Shown here: in pieces, positions 42,202 to 52,548 of the stretch
Position numbering within the stretch: position 1 is the stretch's first letter
Layout of the letters: every line of letters begins with the position of its first letter
DNA from: Paenibacillus spiritus
Lineage (GTDB): Bacteria > Bacillota > Bacilli > Paenibacillales > Paenibacillaceae
Direction: 5' to 3'
Assembly: GCF_008710135.1 (NCBI RefSeq)
Contig: NZ_VYKK01000005.1
Coordinates: 310,001 to 374,000 of the forward strand
Length of the DNA stretch: 64,000 bases
Position numbers and translations under genes: made by a program
The notes under the pieces: model-generated
What the model was told of the DNA's origin: nothing
Seen by the model: the letters and a program-made list of their open reading frames with translations, nothing else
Database searches by the model: none

Positions 42202-43269
42202 ATGAGTAAAGTTCCTTATGAAGTGTACACTGAGGACGTAGAAGCCCTTTCGGTACTTTCTCCGGAAGGAGAAGTCATCAATAAGGATAAAATGCCCGAG
42301 CTCAGCGATGAACAGCTGAAGCAGATCGCTTACCGCATGATTTTTACCCGCACATGGGACGACCGTGCCGTTAACCTTGGCCGCCAGGGCCGCCTCGGAT
42401 TCTATGCTCCGGTCTCCGGACAGGAAGCAACGATGGTCGGAAGCGAATTCGCGCTGGAGAAGGGCGATTTCGTCGCACCGGGCTACCGCGATATTCCCCA
42501 GCTCGTCTGGCATGGACTTCCTCTGTATCAAGCATTCCTGTATTCCCGCGGACATCAACACGGCGGTGAGATTCCGGAAGGTGTGAATGTACTGCCGCCG
42601 CAGATTATCATCGGCGCCCAGATCCTGCACGCCATCGGCCTGGGAATGGGCTTTAAGTTGAAGAAAGAGAAGAATGTCGTTATCACTTATACCGGCGACG
42701 GCGGTTCTTCCGAAGGCGACTTCTATGAAGGTTTGAACTATGCGGGCCGCTTCAAGCTGCCGGTTATTTTCTTTGTGCAGAACAACGGCTATGCGATCAC
42801 TACTCCTTTTGCGAAGCAGACGGCTGCCAAGTCGATTGCTCATAAAGCGGTTGCCGCCGGCATCACGGGCGTTAAGGTGGACGGCATGGACGTGTTCGCC
42901 GTTATCCGCGCCGTACAGGAAGCCGCAGAACGCGCCCGCAATGGCGAAGGCGCTACCTTGATCGAAGCGGTTACCTACCGTTTCCGTCCTCACTCCCTCT
43001 CCGATGATGCGAGCAAGTACCGGACGAAGGAAGAAGAAGGACAATGGAGCGAGAAGGACCCGATCGCGCGTGTAGTCAAGTATCTGGAAGCCAAGGGCCT
43101 CTGGAGCGACGAAGAGACGCAGCGCGTGAAGGACGAAGCGAAAGCGACCGTGAACGAAGAGATCAAGAAAGCGGAGAAGACCGAAAAAATGACGATTGCC
43201 GGCCTGCTCGACTCGATGTTTGAAAAGACACCGCAGCATCTCGAAGAGCAAAAAGCCGATTTTCAATAA
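42202..43269 (+). CDS. pdhA: Pyruvate dehydrogenase E1 component, alpha subunit
   Basis: The protein has 355 residues. The ThDP-binding motif GDGGSSEGDFYEGLNYA, the GYRDIPQ and RGHQHGGE segments and the phosphorylation-loop-like YRFRPHSLSDD identify E1 alpha. With PdhB it decarboxylates pyruvate and acetylates the lipoyl group of E2. ATG 42202 is chosen because GAGGTGA then has normal spacing; GTG 42193 and ATG 42199 are in frame. It is the first gene of a four-gene operon. Confidence 0.96.
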   Translation: MSKVPYEVYTEDVEALSVLSPEGEVINKDKMPELSDEQLKQIAYRMIFTRTWDDRAVNLGRQGRLGFYAPVSGQEATMVGSEFALEKGDFVAPGYRDIPQLVWHGLPLYQAFLYSRGHQHGGEIPEGVNVLPPQIIIGAQILHAIGLGMGFKLKKEKNVVITYTGDGGSSEGDFYEGLNYAGRFKLPVIFFVQNNGYAITTPFAKQTAAKSIAHKAVAAGITGVKVDGMDVFAVIRAVQEAAERARNGEGATLIEAVTYRFRPHSLSDDASKYRTKEEEGQWSEKDPIARVVKYLEAKGLWSDEETQRVKDEAKATVNEEIKKAEKTEKMTIAGLLDSMFEKTPQHLEEQKADFQ

Positions 43270-43284
43270 GGGGGATGTCTCGCA

Positions 43285-44262
43285 ATGGCACAAATGAACT
43301 TGAAAGAAGCGATCCGCGACGCGATGCGCGTCGAATTGAAGCGTGACCCGAACGTTCTGGTCTTCGGCGAAGACGTCGGCAATGTCGGCGGCGTGTTCCG
43401 CGCGACGGAAGGACTTCAGAAGGAATTCGGCGAAGACCGCGTATTCGATACGCCGCTTGCGGAATCCGCGATTGGCGGCCTGGCCGTCGGTCTGGGCATT
43501 CAGGGCTTCCGTCCGGTTGCCGAGATTCAGTTTGTCGGTTTTATCTTTGAAGCTTTGGACCAGATCGTGGTACAGGCTGCGCGTCTCCGGTACCGTACCG
43601 GCGGCAAATATAACGCTCCGATCGTATTCCGCACCCCGTTTGGCGGCGGCGTGAAGGCGGCCGAGCTGCATACCGACTCCCTGGAGGGACTGATTGCGCA
43701 GAGCCCTGGCATCAAGGTTGTCGTTCCTTCCAATCCGTATGACGCCAAGGGTCTGATGATTGCCGCCATCCGCGACAACGACCCGGTCTTCTTCATGGAA
43801 CACCTGAATCTCTACCATGCTTTCCGCGCTGAAGTGCCGGAAGAAGACTATGTTGTAGAGATCGGCAAAGCCAATGTCGTCCGCGAAGGCAGCGACGTGA
43901 CCATCATTGCCTACGGTCTGATGGTTCATACCGCAACCAAAGCCGCCGATGAGCTGGCCAAGGAAGGCATCAGCGCCGAAATTATCGACCTGCGCACGAT
44001 CAGCCCGATCGACATCGACACCATCGTGGCTTCGATCAAGAAGACGAACCGTGCCGTAATGGTTCAGGAAGCGCAGAAGAGCGCCGGCGTTGCCGCCGAA
44101 GTGATTGCCCAGATCAACGAGAAGGCGCTGCTGCACCTCGAAGCTCCTGTGCTGCGCGTAACCGCGCCCGATACGGTGTATGCGTTCGCCCAGATCGAGG
44201 ATGCCTGGCTCCCGAGTCCCGCCCGCGTCGTAGCAGGCGTGAAGAAAGTGCTGGAATTTTAA
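43285..44262 (+). CDS. pdhB: Pyruvate dehydrogenase E1 component, beta subunit
   Basis: The protein has 325 residues. [19 protein letters not shown], the [15 protein letters not shown] segment, [11 protein letters not shown] and the C-terminal transketolase domain ([13 protein letters not shown]) are typical of E1 beta. It pairs with PdhA in the alpha2beta2 E1. GGGGG lies before ATG 43285, 15 bp after pdhA. Confidence 0.96.
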   Translation: MAQMNLKEAIRDAMRVELKRDPNVLVFGEDVGNVGGVFRATEGLQKEFGEDRVFDTPLAESAIGGLAVGLGIQGFRPVAEIQFVGFIFEALDQIVVQAARLRYRTGGKYNAPIVFRTPFGGGVKAAELHTDSLEGLIAQSPGIKVVVPSNPYDAKGLMIAAIRDNDPVFFMEHLNLYHAFRAEVPEEDYVVEIGKANVVREGSDVTIIAYGLMVHTATKAADELAKEGISAEIIDLRTISPIDIDTIVASIKKTNRAVMVQEAQKSAGVAAEVIAQINEKALLHLEAPVLRVTAPDTVYAFAQIEDAWLPSPARVVAGVKKVLEF

Positions 44263-44301
44263 TTATCCGTACTACCATTTATATAGAGGAGGTTGTCGAA
44301 C

Positions 44302-45642
44302 GTGGCAAAATATAATTACCCGTTCCCGGAACTGGGCGAAGGCCTGCATGAAGGCGAAATTATTAAAGTGCTCATTAAAGCCGGCGACAAAGTAACAGAC
44401 GAAGATATCATCATGGAAGTGCAGAACGACAAGGCAGTGGTGGAAGTTCCCTGCCCGGTCAACGGTACGGTGCTGGAAGTATTGGCGAAGGACGGAGACG
44501 TGTTCCATGTCGGCCAGACCGTAGCGGTTATCGACGCGGAAGGCGATCTGCCGGAAGGCGCGGAAGCTCCTGCCGAAGATCAGGCTCACGGCGCCCAGGA
44601 AGCGGATTCCTCCAAGGGCAACGTGGATACGACTTCTTCCCCGGCCGCTTCGAGTCCTTCGGATGCCAAAGCCGGCGAAGCAGGCGGCGCATCGGTACCG
44701 GCTCCGGACCATGATGTGCTGGCTACGCCAAGCGTGCGCAAGTTCGCCCGCGACAACAGCGTGGACATTTCCAAAGTGAACGGAACCGGCAAGGGCGGCA
44801 AGATCACCCGCGAGGATGTTGAAGCCTTCATGAACGGCGGGCAGACCTCCGCAGCACCGGCCGCATCCAGCGCGCCTGCAGCCGAGAAGTCTTCCGCTCC
44901 GGCCGCTTCTGCAGCTTCCTCTGCTTCCGGCAACGTCAGCCAGGAAGAAGAGCGCGTGCCATTCAAGGGCATTCGCAAGGCGATCTCGAACGCCATGGTC
45001 AAGTCGGCGTACACGGCTCCTCATGTTACGATCATGGACGAAGTGGACGTTACCGAACTGGTGGCCTTCCGTACCCGCATGAAACCGGCTGCCGAGAAGA
45101 AGGGCATCAAGGTAACTTACCTGCCGTTCATCGTGAAGGCGCTGGTAGCCGCTTCCCGTCAATTCCCGGCCCTGAACGCCATGATCGACGAAGAAGCCAA
45201 CGAAATCGTCTACAAGAAGTACTACAACATCGGTATCGCAACGGATACGGACAACGGTCTGATTGTACCGGTTATCAAGGATGCGGACCGCAAGAGCATC
45301 TGGATGATCGCCCAGGCGATCAGCGACCTTGCAGCCAGAGGCCGCGAAGGTAAGCTGTCTCCGAACGAAATGAAGGGCAGCACCATTTCCATCACGAACA
45401 TCGGTTCCGCCGGGGGCATGTTCTTCACGCCGATCATCAACTACCCGGAAGTGGCCATCCTCGGAACAGGCCGCATCAGCGAGAAGGCAGTTGTCAAGAA
45501 CGGCGAGATCGTAGCCGCTCCGGTTATGGCGCTGTCGCTGAGCTTTGACCATCGCCTTATCGACGGCGCTACGGCGCAGAACTTTATGAACTACATTAAA
45601 TCGCTGCTCGCTAACCCTGAGCTGCTGGTTATGGAGGTGTAA
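44302..45642 (+). CDS. pdhC: Dihydrolipoamide acetyltransferase E2 of pyruvate dehydrogenase
   Basis: The protein has 446 residues. One N-terminal lipoyl domain carries Lys44 (QNDKAVVEV) as the lipoylation site. A first Ala/Ser/Pro linker leads to the peripheral-subunit-binding domain (ATPSVRKFARDNSVDI through ITREDVEAF). A second linker leads to the catalytic domain ending in DHRLIDGA. E2 forms the core of the complex and makes acetyl-CoA. GTG 44302 follows AGGAGG at proper spacing; TTG 44293 abuts the site. Confidence 0.96.
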   Translation: MAKYNYPFPELGEGLHEGEIIKVLIKAGDKVTDEDIIMEVQNDKAVVEVPCPVNGTVLEVLAKDGDVFHVGQTVAVIDAEGDLPEGAEAPAEDQAHGAQEADSSKGNVDTTSSPAASSPSDAKAGEAGGASVPAPDHDVLATPSVRKFARDNSVDISKVNGTGKGGKITREDVEAFMNGGQTSAAPAASSAPAAEKSSAPAASAASSASGNVSQEEERVPFKGIRKAISNAMVKSAYTAPHVTIMDEVDVTELVAFRTRMKPAAEKKGIKVTYLPFIVKALVAASRQFPALNAMIDEEANEIVYKKYYNIGIATDTDNGLIVPVIKDADRKSIWMIAQAISDLAARGREGKLSPNEMKGSTISITNIGSAGGMFFTPIINYPEVAILGTGRISEKAVVKNGEIVAAPVMALSLSFDHRLIDGATAQNFMNYIKSLLANPELLVMEV

Positions 45643-45646
45643 TCAT

Positions 45647-47059
45647 ATGGTAGTGGGAGACGCTTCACTCGATATTGATACATTGGTGATCGGTGCCGGA
45701 CCTGGCGGATATGTTGCCGCCATCCGCGCCGCACAGCTGGGACAGAAAGTTCTGATCGTAGACAAATCCGAAGTCGGCGGCGTGTGTCTTAACCGCGGCT
45801 GTATTCCTTCCAAAGCGCTGATCTCGGCGGCTCATCAATATGAGTCCGCCCAGCACGGCGAAGCGTTCGGCATTTCGGCCGAGAACGTGAAGGTGGATTT
45901 TGCCAAGACGCAGGAATTCAAGCAGGGCGTTGTCAAGAAGCTGACCGGCGGCGTTGCCGGCCTGCTGAAGGGCAACAAGGTTGAAATCTTCAACGGCGAG
46001 TGCATGTTCATCAGCACAACGGAAGCCCGGGTATTTAACGATCACGAATCCCCGCGCTACCGCTTCAAGAACTGCATCATCGCTACGGGCTCCCGCCCGA
46101 TCGAGCTGAAGCCGTTCCCGTTCGGCGGACGTATCCTCTCCTCGACGGAAGCTCTGGATCTGCCGGAAATTCCAAAGAGCATGATCGTAATCGGCGGCGG
46201 CTACATCGGCGCCGAGCTCGGCCAGATGTACTCCAAGTTCGGCACGAAAGTGACGATCATTGAAGGCATGGATACCGTGCTGCCGGGCTTTGACAAGGAT
46301 ATGACCCGTCTGGTTGCCAAGAACATGGCGAAGACAGGCATCGAGATCGTAACGAATGCGAAGGCCGAGAGCGCTACGCAGACCGATAAGGACGTTACCG
46401 TGAAATATTCGGTTGGCGGAGAATCCAAGGAAGTTACAGCCGAATACCTGCTGGTAACCGTAGGCCGCCGTCCGAACACCGATGGCGAGCTGGGCCTCGA
46501 CCTTATCGGCGTAGAGCTGGACGAACGCGGTCTGATCAAGGTTGATCATCAGGGACGCACCAACATCCCGCACATCTTTGCCATCGGCGACGTAGTGCCG
46601 GGTCTGGCTCTGGCTCACAAAGCTTCTTATGAAGGCAAGATCGCAGCCGAAGCGATCTCCGGACATAAATCCGTTGTGGACTACAAGGTTATTCCTGCCG
46701 TTGTCTTCACGGATCCGGAATGCTCCAGCGTCGGTCTGACCGAGAAGGAAGCCAAGGAGAAAGGCTACAAAGTGAAGTCCGGTAAGTTCCCGTTCGCGGG
46801 CAACGGCCGCGCCTTGTCGCTGAACAGCCCTGACGGCTTCATTAAGATTGTCGCGAATGCAGACAACAACCTCGTGCTGGGCGCGCAGATTGTCGGTCTG
46901 GAAGCCTCCAACCTCATCGCCGAGCTGGGCCTGGCGATTGAGATGGGCGCTACTCTGGAAGACATCTCGCTGACGATTCATGCCCACCCGACACTGGGCG
47001 AAATCGTGATGGAAGCTGCCGAACTGGTAGAAGGCCATCCGATTCATGTCCTGAAATAA
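45647..47059 (+). CDS. pdhD: Dihydrolipoamide dehydrogenase E3
   Basis: The protein has 470 residues. FAD motif VIGAGPGGYVAAIRAA, the redox disulfide GGVCLNRGCIPSKAL, NAD motif IGGGYIGAELGQ and the C-terminal HAHPTLGE with the active-site His identify E3. It reoxidises dihydrolipoamide and makes NADH. It starts 4 bp after pdhC and ends the pdhABCD operon; a strong terminator follows. Confidence 0.97.
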   Translation: MVVGDASLDIDTLVIGAGPGGYVAAIRAAQLGQKVLIVDKSEVGGVCLNRGCIPSKALISAAHQYESAQHGEAFGISAENVKVDFAKTQEFKQGVVKKLTGGVAGLLKGNKVEIFNGECMFISTTEARVFNDHESPRYRFKNCIIATGSRPIELKPFPFGGRILSSTEALDLPEIPKSMIVIGGGYIGAELGQMYSKFGTKVTIIEGMDTVLPGFDKDMTRLVAKNMAKTGIEIVTNAKAESATQTDKDVTVKYSVGGESKEVTAEYLLVTVGRRPNTDGELGLDLIGVELDERGLIKVDHQGRTNIPHIFAIGDVVPGLALAHKASYEGKIAAEAISGHKSVVDYKVIPAVVFTDPECSSVGLTEKEAKEKGYKVKSGKFPFAGNGRALSLNSPDGFIKIVANADNNLVLGAQIVGLEASNLIAELGLAIEMGATLEDISLTIHAHPTLGEIVMEAAELVEGHPIHVLK

Positions 47060-47105
47060 TCTGACTGGCACAGCGGGCCCCGGGGGCCGCTTGCGGCCTG
47101 CAGGG

Positions 47106-47144
47106 AAAGAGCGAAGCGCCTGAAGAGGCGGCTTCGCTCTTTTT
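47106..47144 (+). terminator. Rho-independent terminator of the pdh operon
   Basis: AAAGAGCGAAGC and GCTTCGCTCTTT form a perfect 12-bp stem, with a GCCT/AGGC inner stem and a T-run. Confidence 0.92.
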
Positions 47145-47222
47145 GCAAGAAGGAGAAGCTGCAAGAGGCTCTGCGTCCGGCTCCAAAAGGCGGAAGTTAT
47201 TGTGGCAATTGTTCGCAGGAAG

Positions 47223-47251
47223 TTACAAGGCGCGTCCGGTCATGGTAAACT
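47223..47251 (+). promoter_or_regulatory. Probable thyA promoter
   Basis: TTACAA (47223-47228), a 17-bp spacer and TAAACT (47246-47251) preceded by TGG. It lies 36 bp upstream of the thyA GTG. Confidence 0.5.
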
Positions 47252-47287
47252 AGGATGAACCAATATATAGAGAGAGGGGTGCTGCAA

Positions 47288-48082
47288 GTGCGCAAGTATC
47301 TGGATTTACTCCAGGATATTCTGGATCACGGCACAGAGAAGAGCGACCGCACCGGAACCGGAACGGTATCCGTCTTCGGACGGCAGCTTCGGTTCGATCT
47401 GTCGGAGGGATTCCCGCTGCTGACGACGAAGCGAATCCATCTGAAGTCGGTGATCCACGAGCTGCTCTGGTTCCTGAGCGGAGACACGAACATCCGGTAC
47501 CTGAAGGAGAACGGGGTCACCATCTGGGACGAGTGGGCGGACGAAGAGGGCAACCTCGGCCCCGTATACGGCTCGCAGTGGCGGACTTGGGAGAGCGCCG
47601 ACGGACGACGGATTGACCAGATCACCGAAGTGATCGAGGGGATTAAGCGGAATCCCGATTCGCGCCGGCATCTGGTCAGCGCCTGGAACGTAGGCGAGAT
47701 CGAACAGATGAAGCTGCCGCCGTGCCATTATGCGTTTCAGTTCTACGTGGCGGACGGGAAGCTGTCGTGCCTGCTGAATATGCGGTCGGTGGATACGTTT
47801 CTCGGCCTCCCGTTCAATATTGCCAGCTATGCGCTGCTGACGCATATGGTTGCCCAGCAGACGGACCTGGAGCCGGGAGAATTTATCTGGTCAGGCGGCG
47901 ATGTGCACATTTATACAAATCATCTGGAGCAGGTTCGTACACAGCTGGCCCGCGAGCCTTACGAACTGCCGCAGCTCCATATCCGGCGGAAGCCGGACAG
48001 TATCTTTGATTACGAATACGAAGACTTCGAGTTTCTCAATTACCGGCATCACCCGGCCATCAAGGCGCCGGTGGCGATCTAG
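47288..48082 (+). CDS. thyA: Thymidylate synthase
   Basis: The protein has 264 residues with the GTG 47288 start, the same length as E. coli Thy[22 protein letters not shown], the catalytic Cys146 in [11 protein letters not shown] and the folate/dUMP motif [14 protein letters not shown] are visible. It methylates dUMP with methylene-tetrahydrofolate, leaving dihydrofolate for the enzyme encoded next. GAGAGGGG supports the start; the in-frame ATG at 47255 gives a non-conserved extension. Confidence 0.97.
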   Translation: MRKYLDLLQDILDHGTEKSDRTGTGTVSVFGRQLRFDLSEGFPLLTTKRIHLKSVIHELLWFLSGDTNIRYLKENGVTIWDEWADEEGNLGPVYGSQWRTWESADGRRIDQITEVIEGIKRNPDSRRHLVSAWNVGEIEQMKLPPCHYAFQFYVADGKLSCLLNMRSVDTFLGLPFNIASYALLTHMVAQQTDLEPGEFIWSGGDVHIYTNHLEQVRTQLAREPYELPQLHIRRKPDSIFDYEYEDFEFLNYRHHPAIKAPVAI

Positions 48083-48127
48083 CCGCCCGACAGGCGTCCG
48101 GCCGGATTCGGGACTGGAGGGATGAAT

Positions 48128-48619
48128 ATGGAGACGACGCTGATTTGGGCGATGGACCGAAACGGTCTCATCGGACGGGAGAACGGAATGCCTTGGAGCA
48201 TTCCCCGGGATTTCGCTTTTTTCAAGGAACGGACAATGGGCAAGACGATGCTGATGGGCCGCAAAACCTGGGAATCGCTCGGAAGCCGGCCCCTGCCGGG
48301 CCGCCGCTCGATTATATTGACCCGGGACCCGGACTACCGGGCGGAGGGAGCCCAGGTGGCTGCAAGCACCGAAGAAGCGCTGAAGCTCGCCAAGGGATCG
48401 GATGAACTGATGGTCATTGGCGGAGCGGAGATCTACCGCTTAACCCTGCCGTACGCTGACCGGCTCGTCGTCACCCGCATCGACCATGAGTTCGAAGGGG
48501 ATACGTATTTCCCGGAAGTGGACTGGAGCGAGTGGAAGGAAGTCTCCTCGGAGCAGGGAATTCGGGATGAGAAGAATCCGTATGATTACCGTTTTATGGT
48601 GTATGAACGTTCGGAGTAA
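48128..48619 (+). CDS. dfrA: Dihydrofolate reductase
   Basis: The protein has 163 residues. LIWAMDRNGLIGRENGMPW, DFAFFKERTMGKTMLMGRKTWESL, IILTRD and VIGGAEIY are the family motifs, with Asp in PRDFAFFK at the proton-donor site. It regenerates tetrahydrofolate after ThyA. ATG 48128 is preferred because GGAGGG directly abuts the in-frame ATG 48122. It lies 45 bp after thyA, probably in the same operon. Confidence 0.94.
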   Translation: METTLIWAMDRNGLIGRENGMPWSIPRDFAFFKERTMGKTMLMGRKTWESLGSRPLPGRRSIILTRDPDYRAEGAQVAASTEEALKLAKGSDELMVIGGAEIYRLTLPYADRLVVTRIDHEFEGDTYFPEVDWSEWKEVSSEQGIRDEKNPYDYRFMVYERSE

Positions 48620-48827
48620 GCGTTTTAACCATAAACGATATTAATCACCACTGATAGCTTTTTTTGCTGACATGACATGTTAAATAGTGCAAACAATGTG
48701 CAGAAAAGTCCATGCAGCTAAGGTGGTGCGAATGCTACTATAATTAAAATTAGTATTGTACAAATTAGAAATGTACGGATTTGGCAGCTACAGCTATAAG
48801 AAGAGAACGGATGGGGGATACAAGCAG

Positions 48828-50315
48828 ATGTCTACACCTACGGGGTTTATGGAGTACAAGCGGCAGCTCCCGGCCGACCGCGATCCGCAGCAGCGCGTTA
48901 AAGATTGGGAAGAATTCCACCTTCATCTGTCCGAGGAGGAGCTGCGCACGCAGGGCGCACGCTGTATGGACTGCGGCACGCCTTATTGTCATACGGGGAT
49001 CGACATGGCGGGCGGCACGTCGGGCTGTCCGGTGCACAATCTGATTCCGGAATGGAACAACCTGGTCTACCGGGGCCTGTGGAAGGAAGCGCTGGAACGC
49101 CTCCACAAAACCAATAACTTCCCGGAATTCACCGGGAGCATCTGCCCTGCACCGTGCGAGGGTTCCTGTACCGTCGGCCTGATCGGCCAGCCGGTGACGA
49201 TCAAGACGATCGAGCTGGCGATTATCGACAAAGGTTTTGAGGAAGGCTGGGTCGTTCCGCAGCCGCCCGAGAAGCGTACCGGCAAAAAGGTTGCAGTCGT
49301 CGGCTCCGGCCCTGCCGGCCTCGCCGCCGCCGCCCAGCTCAACAAGGCCGGTCACAGTGTGACCGTCTACGAACGGGCCGACCGCGTCGGCGGTCTGTTG
49401 ACCTACGGCATTCCGACCATGAAGCTCGACAAGCGCGTCGTGCAGCGCCGGGTCGATCTGCTCGCGGCGGAGGGTGTGAACTTTGTCGTGAATACCGAGA
49501 TCGGGAAGGACATTCCTGCCCAGCAGCTCGTGGACGAATACGACGCCGTCGTTCTGTGCGGCGGCGCGACCAAGGCCCGCCGCTTCACGGCTGAAGGAAG
49601 CGATTTGAACGGGGTCATGTATGCAATGGATTATCTAAACGGTACAATCCGCAGTTATCTGGACTCGGGTCTTGAGGACGGCAACTATGTGTCTGCGGAA
49701 GGCAAGGATGTCATTGTGCTCGGCGGCGGGGATACCGGCTCCGACTGCGTGGCAACGGCCCTCCGTCACGGCTGCAAAAGCATCACGCAGTTCGGCACGC
49801 ATGAGAAGGCGCCGCTGACGCGCGATACGGTCGCCAATCCGTGGCCGCAGTTCCCGAATGTCTACCGTCTCGATTACGCCCAGGAGGAAGCTAAGGCGGT
49901 CTTCGGCGAAGACCCGCGCGAGTTCTCCATCATGACGACCAAGTTCGTCGGCGATGAGAACGGCAATCTGAAAGAGCTGCATACGGTCAACATCCGCCGG
50001 ACGGTGGACGAGAACGGCCGGAAGATCTATGAGCCGATTCCGGGAACGGAAGCCGTCTATCCGGCTCAACTGGCTCTGGTTGCGATCGGTTTCGACGGAC
50101 CCGAGCAGGAACTGATCCGGGAGCTGAAGCTGGAGACGGACCGCCGGACGAACGTTAAGGCCCGCTACGGCAAGTTTGCCACGAATGTGGACAAAGTATT
50201 CGCGGCCGGCGACATGCGGCGCGGCCAGAGTCTGGTGGTATGGGCCATCAACGAGGGACGCGAGGCCGCCCGTGAAGTAGACAAGTATTTGATGGGTTCT
50301 ACCGTGCTGGTCTAG
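48828..50315 (+). CDS. gltD: Glutamate synthase small (beta) subunit
   Basis: The protein has 495 residues. N-terminal Cys motifs ([21 protein letters not shown]) bind Fe-S clusters; two Rossmann sites follow ([16 protein letters not shown] for [19 protein letters not shown] for NADPH), and [16 protein letters not shown] closes the family pattern. It supplies NADPH electrons to the large subunit, which makes glutamate from glutamine and 2-oxoglutarate. The large-subunit gene is not adjacent in this window. ATG 48828 follows GGGGGATA; a TATAAT lies at 48739-48744. A terminator follows. Confidence 0.95.
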   Translation: MSTPTGFMEYKRQLPADRDPQQRVKDWEEFHLHLSEEELRTQGARCMDCGTPYCHTGIDMAGGTSGCPVHNLIPEWNNLVYRGLWKEALERLHKTNNFPEFTGSICPAPCEGSCTVGLIGQPVTIKTIELAIIDKGFEEGWVVPQPPEKRTGKKVAVVGSGPAGLAAAAQLNKAGHSVTVYERADRVGGLLTYGIPTMKLDKRVVQRRVDLLAAEGVNFVVNTEIGKDIPAQQLVDEYDAVVLCGGATKARRFTAEGSDLNGVMYAMDYLNGTIRSYLDSGLEDGNYVSAEGKDVIVLGGGDTGSDCVATALRHGCKSITQFGTHEKAPLTRDTVANPWPQFPNVYRLDYAQEEAKAVFGEDPREFSIMTTKFVGDENGNLKELHTVNIRRTVDENGRKIYEPIPGTEAVYPAQLALVAIGFDGPEQELIRELKLETDRRTNVKARYGKFATNVDKVFAAGDMRRGQSLVVWAINEGREAAREVDKYLMGSTVLV

Positions 50316-50358
50316 TCCGAACTTCTGTGATCCGCCTAATCCCATGCAATTGTAGCGT

Positions 50359-50383
50359 CCGCGGCCGAAAAGCCGCGGTTTTT
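50359..50383 (+). terminator. Rho-independent terminator after gltD
   Basis: CCGCGGC and GCCGCGG pair around CGAAAA, followed by five T residues. Confidence 0.9.
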
Positions 50384-50440
50384 GCGTCGGGCAAGGCTGC
50401 TTAAGCCAGCAGTCTGCTGCTGCCTTGCGGCCCTGCCGGG

Positions 50441-50469
50441 TTGACGAATCCGGACAGATCGGGTACAGT
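50441..50469 (+). promoter_or_regulatory. Promoter of the proS T-box leader
   Basis: TTGACG (50441-50446), a 17-bp spacer and TACAGT (50464-50469). The expected start point is near 50476, at the beginning of the T-box leader. Confidence 0.75.
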
Positions 50470-50475
50470 AGTCTA

Positions 50476-50740
50476 AATTCATGAGCTGACACAGCGTTGA
50501 CCAAGGAACGCCTTCCGTCCAGCGTCCGTACAGAAAGGGAATCCACCGGCTGAGAGATTCCCCATGGGCAGACGGAAGGTTCCCCCGCCTTGCGAGCTGC
50601 GGCGGGAATTAACCGCCGCCGTCCTGCCGGACGTTATCCGGCTGAAGGATCGTTTCCGGCGCGCTAAGCAAGGCCCGCACTGAATCGGTTGAATTAGGGT
50701 GGTACCACGGCACATTCGTCCCTGACGGATGTGCCTTTTT
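50476..50740 (+). promoter_or_regulatory. T-box riboswitch upstream of proS
   Basis: The T-box sequence AGGGTGGTACCACGG lies at 50696-50710, with a TGGT bulge that fits pairing with the NCCA end of a tRNA with discriminator A. A terminator follows: GGCACATTCGTC and GACGGATGTGCC (50709-50735) and five T. An upstream region with the complementary segments CCTTCCGTC and GACGGAAGG looks like Stem I. Uncharged tRNA-Pro would favour the antiterminator and ProS synthesis. The proline specifier is inferred from the downstream gene, not read with certainty. Confidence 0.88.
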
Positions 50741-50775
50741 GCGTTCTCATTCCCTCCCCAGAAAGGTGGATTTCC

Positions 50776-52548
50776 ATGAAACAGAGCCAAATGCTGATCC
50801 GCACCCTCCGCGAGCAGCCGGCCGAGGCCGATACGAAGGGCCATGCCCTGCTGCTGCGGGCAGGCTATATCCGGCAATTGGCAGCCGGCGTCTACTCCTA
50901 TCTGCCGCTTGCCCAGCGCGTGCTGTCGCGGATCGAGCGGATTATCCGGGAAGAGATGGAGGCCGCAGGTGCAGCCGAGCTGCGTCTGCCTTCGCTTCAT
51001 CCCGCAGAGCTCCTGCGGGAATCGGGCCGATACGAGCTGTACGGCCGGGATCTCATGCTGCTGGAAGACCGGCACGGCCGCGAATTTGCACTCGGTCCGA
51101 CCCATGAAGAGGTCGTTACTGCACTGGTCGGCAGCGAAGTCTCCAGCTACCGTCAGCTTCCGGTCAGCGTGTATCAGATCGGAACGAAGTTCCGCGATGA
51201 GCGCCGTCCCCGGTTCGGTCTGCTGCGGGGACGCGAATTTCTGATGAAGGATGCGTATTCATTCGGCCGCTCGGAACAGGAACTGGACGCTGCGTATCAG
51301 AGCATGTTCGAGGCGTATCACCGCATCTTTACGCGGTGCGGCCTGAATTTCCGGGCGGCAGAAGCCGACTCGGGCGCAATCGGAGGCAGCGGCAGCCATG
51401 AGTTCATGGCCTTGGCCGCCATCGGAGAGGACGATATCGCCGTCTGCAGCTGCTGCGGCTATGCGGCCAACGTAGAGCGGGCAGAGACCCGGTCTCTGAA
51501 GAATGACCGCCGGACGGACGGGGAAGCGGCCGCCTCCGGTGTTGCGGGAGCAGGCTCAAAGGAAGCTCCAAAGGCCGCTCCGAAGGCCGCTCCCGAGCGC
51601 TTCGCAACCCCGGGCATCCGCACGGTGGAGGAGCTGCAGGATGCCTGCGGTCTGCGGGCGGAGGACATCCTGAAGACGCTGATCTACGCAGCGGACGGCC
51701 AGGTGATCGCGGTGCTGGTCCGCGGCGATCATGAGGTGAACGAGCTTAAGGTGAAGGCGTTCCTGAAGGCCGACACGATTGAGCTTGCGGATGAAGAGAC
51801 GGTCCTGGCCGCAGCGGGAACCCGTCCGGGCTTCGTCGGTCCGGTCGGCCTGTCGCTGCCGCTCCTTGCGGACCATGCGGCGATGGCGATGGCGGAAGCG
51901 GTAGCCGGGGCGGGCGCTCAGGATGAACACTGGCGGCATGTCGTGCCGGGACGGGACTTCTGCGCCGACCATACCGGCGACTTCCGCTTGATCCGGGCCG
52001 GAGACGCCTGCCCGCGCTGCGAGTCGGGATCTGTCGGGCTGGTGAAGGGCATTGAAATCGGGCATGTATTCAAGCTCGGCACCCGGTACAGCGGAAGACT
52101 GCACGCGACCTTCCGGGATGAGCGCGGTCAAGAACAGCCGCTGATTATGGGCTGCTACGGCATCGGCGTATCCCGGCTGCTGGCAGCCGTGGCCGAGCAG
52201 AGCGCCAGGGAAGACGGGCTGTGCTGGCCTCCGTCCCTGGCCCCGTTCACGGTCCATCTGATTCCGGTTGCGGCTCAGGACGGGGTTCAGATGGAGCTTG
52301 CCCGCCGGCTGTACGAGACGCTTCGCTCGCAGGGAATGGAAGTGCTGCTGGACGACCGGGAAGAGCGGCCTGGCGTGAAGTTCAAGGATGCCGAACTGAT
52401 CGGCATTCCCTGGACGCTCATTGTAGGCCGGGGGGCGGCAGAGGGCAGGGTGGAGCTGCGCAGCCGGTCCGCGGGGACGGGCAGAGAGCTTGCGGCGGAG
52501 GAAGCGCTGGCGGAAATTATTCAGCCCGGCCCGGACTTAATGCTATAA
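50776..52548 (+). CDS. proS: Prolyl-tRNA synthetase (bacterial type, with editing domain)
   Basis: The protein has 590 residues. Class II motifs are visible: LPSLHPAELLRESGR (motif 1 region), TKFRDERRPRFGLLRGREFLMKD (motif 2) and GCYGIGVSRLLAA (motif 3). A YbaK-like editing insertion (about 250-390) contains the EDILKTLIYAADG and VRGDHEVNELKVK segments. The C-terminal anticodon-binding domain ends the protein. It charges tRNA-Pro in the cytosol. AAGGTGG precedes ATG 50776. Expression is controlled by the T-box leader directly upstream. Confidence 0.96.
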   Translation: MKQSQMLIRTLREQPAEADTKGHALLLRAGYIRQLAAGVYSYLPLAQRVLSRIERIIREEMEAAGAAELRLPSLHPAELLRESGRYELYGRDLMLLEDRHGREFALGPTHEEVVTALVGSEVSSYRQLPVSVYQIGTKFRDERRPRFGLLRGREFLMKDAYSFGRSEQELDAAYQSMFEAYHRIFTRCGLNFRAAEADSGAIGGSGSHEFMALAAIGEDDIAVCSCCGYAANVERAETRSLKNDRRTDGEAAASGVAGAGSKEAPKAAPKAAPERFATPGIRTVEELQDACGLRAEDILKTLIYAADGQVIAVLVRGDHEVNELKVKAFLKADTIELADEETVLAAAGTRPGFVGPVGLSLPLLADHAAMAMAEAVAGAGAQDEHWRHVVPGRDFCADHTGDFRLIRAGDACPRCESGSVGLVKGIEIGHVFKLGTRYSGRLHATFRDERGQEQPLIMGCYGIGVSRLLAAVAEQSAREDGLCWPPSLAPFTVHLIPVAAQDGVQMELARRLYETLRSQGMEVLLDDREERPGVKFKDAELIGIPWTLIVGRGAAEGRVELRSRSAGTGRELAAEEALAEIIQPGPDLML

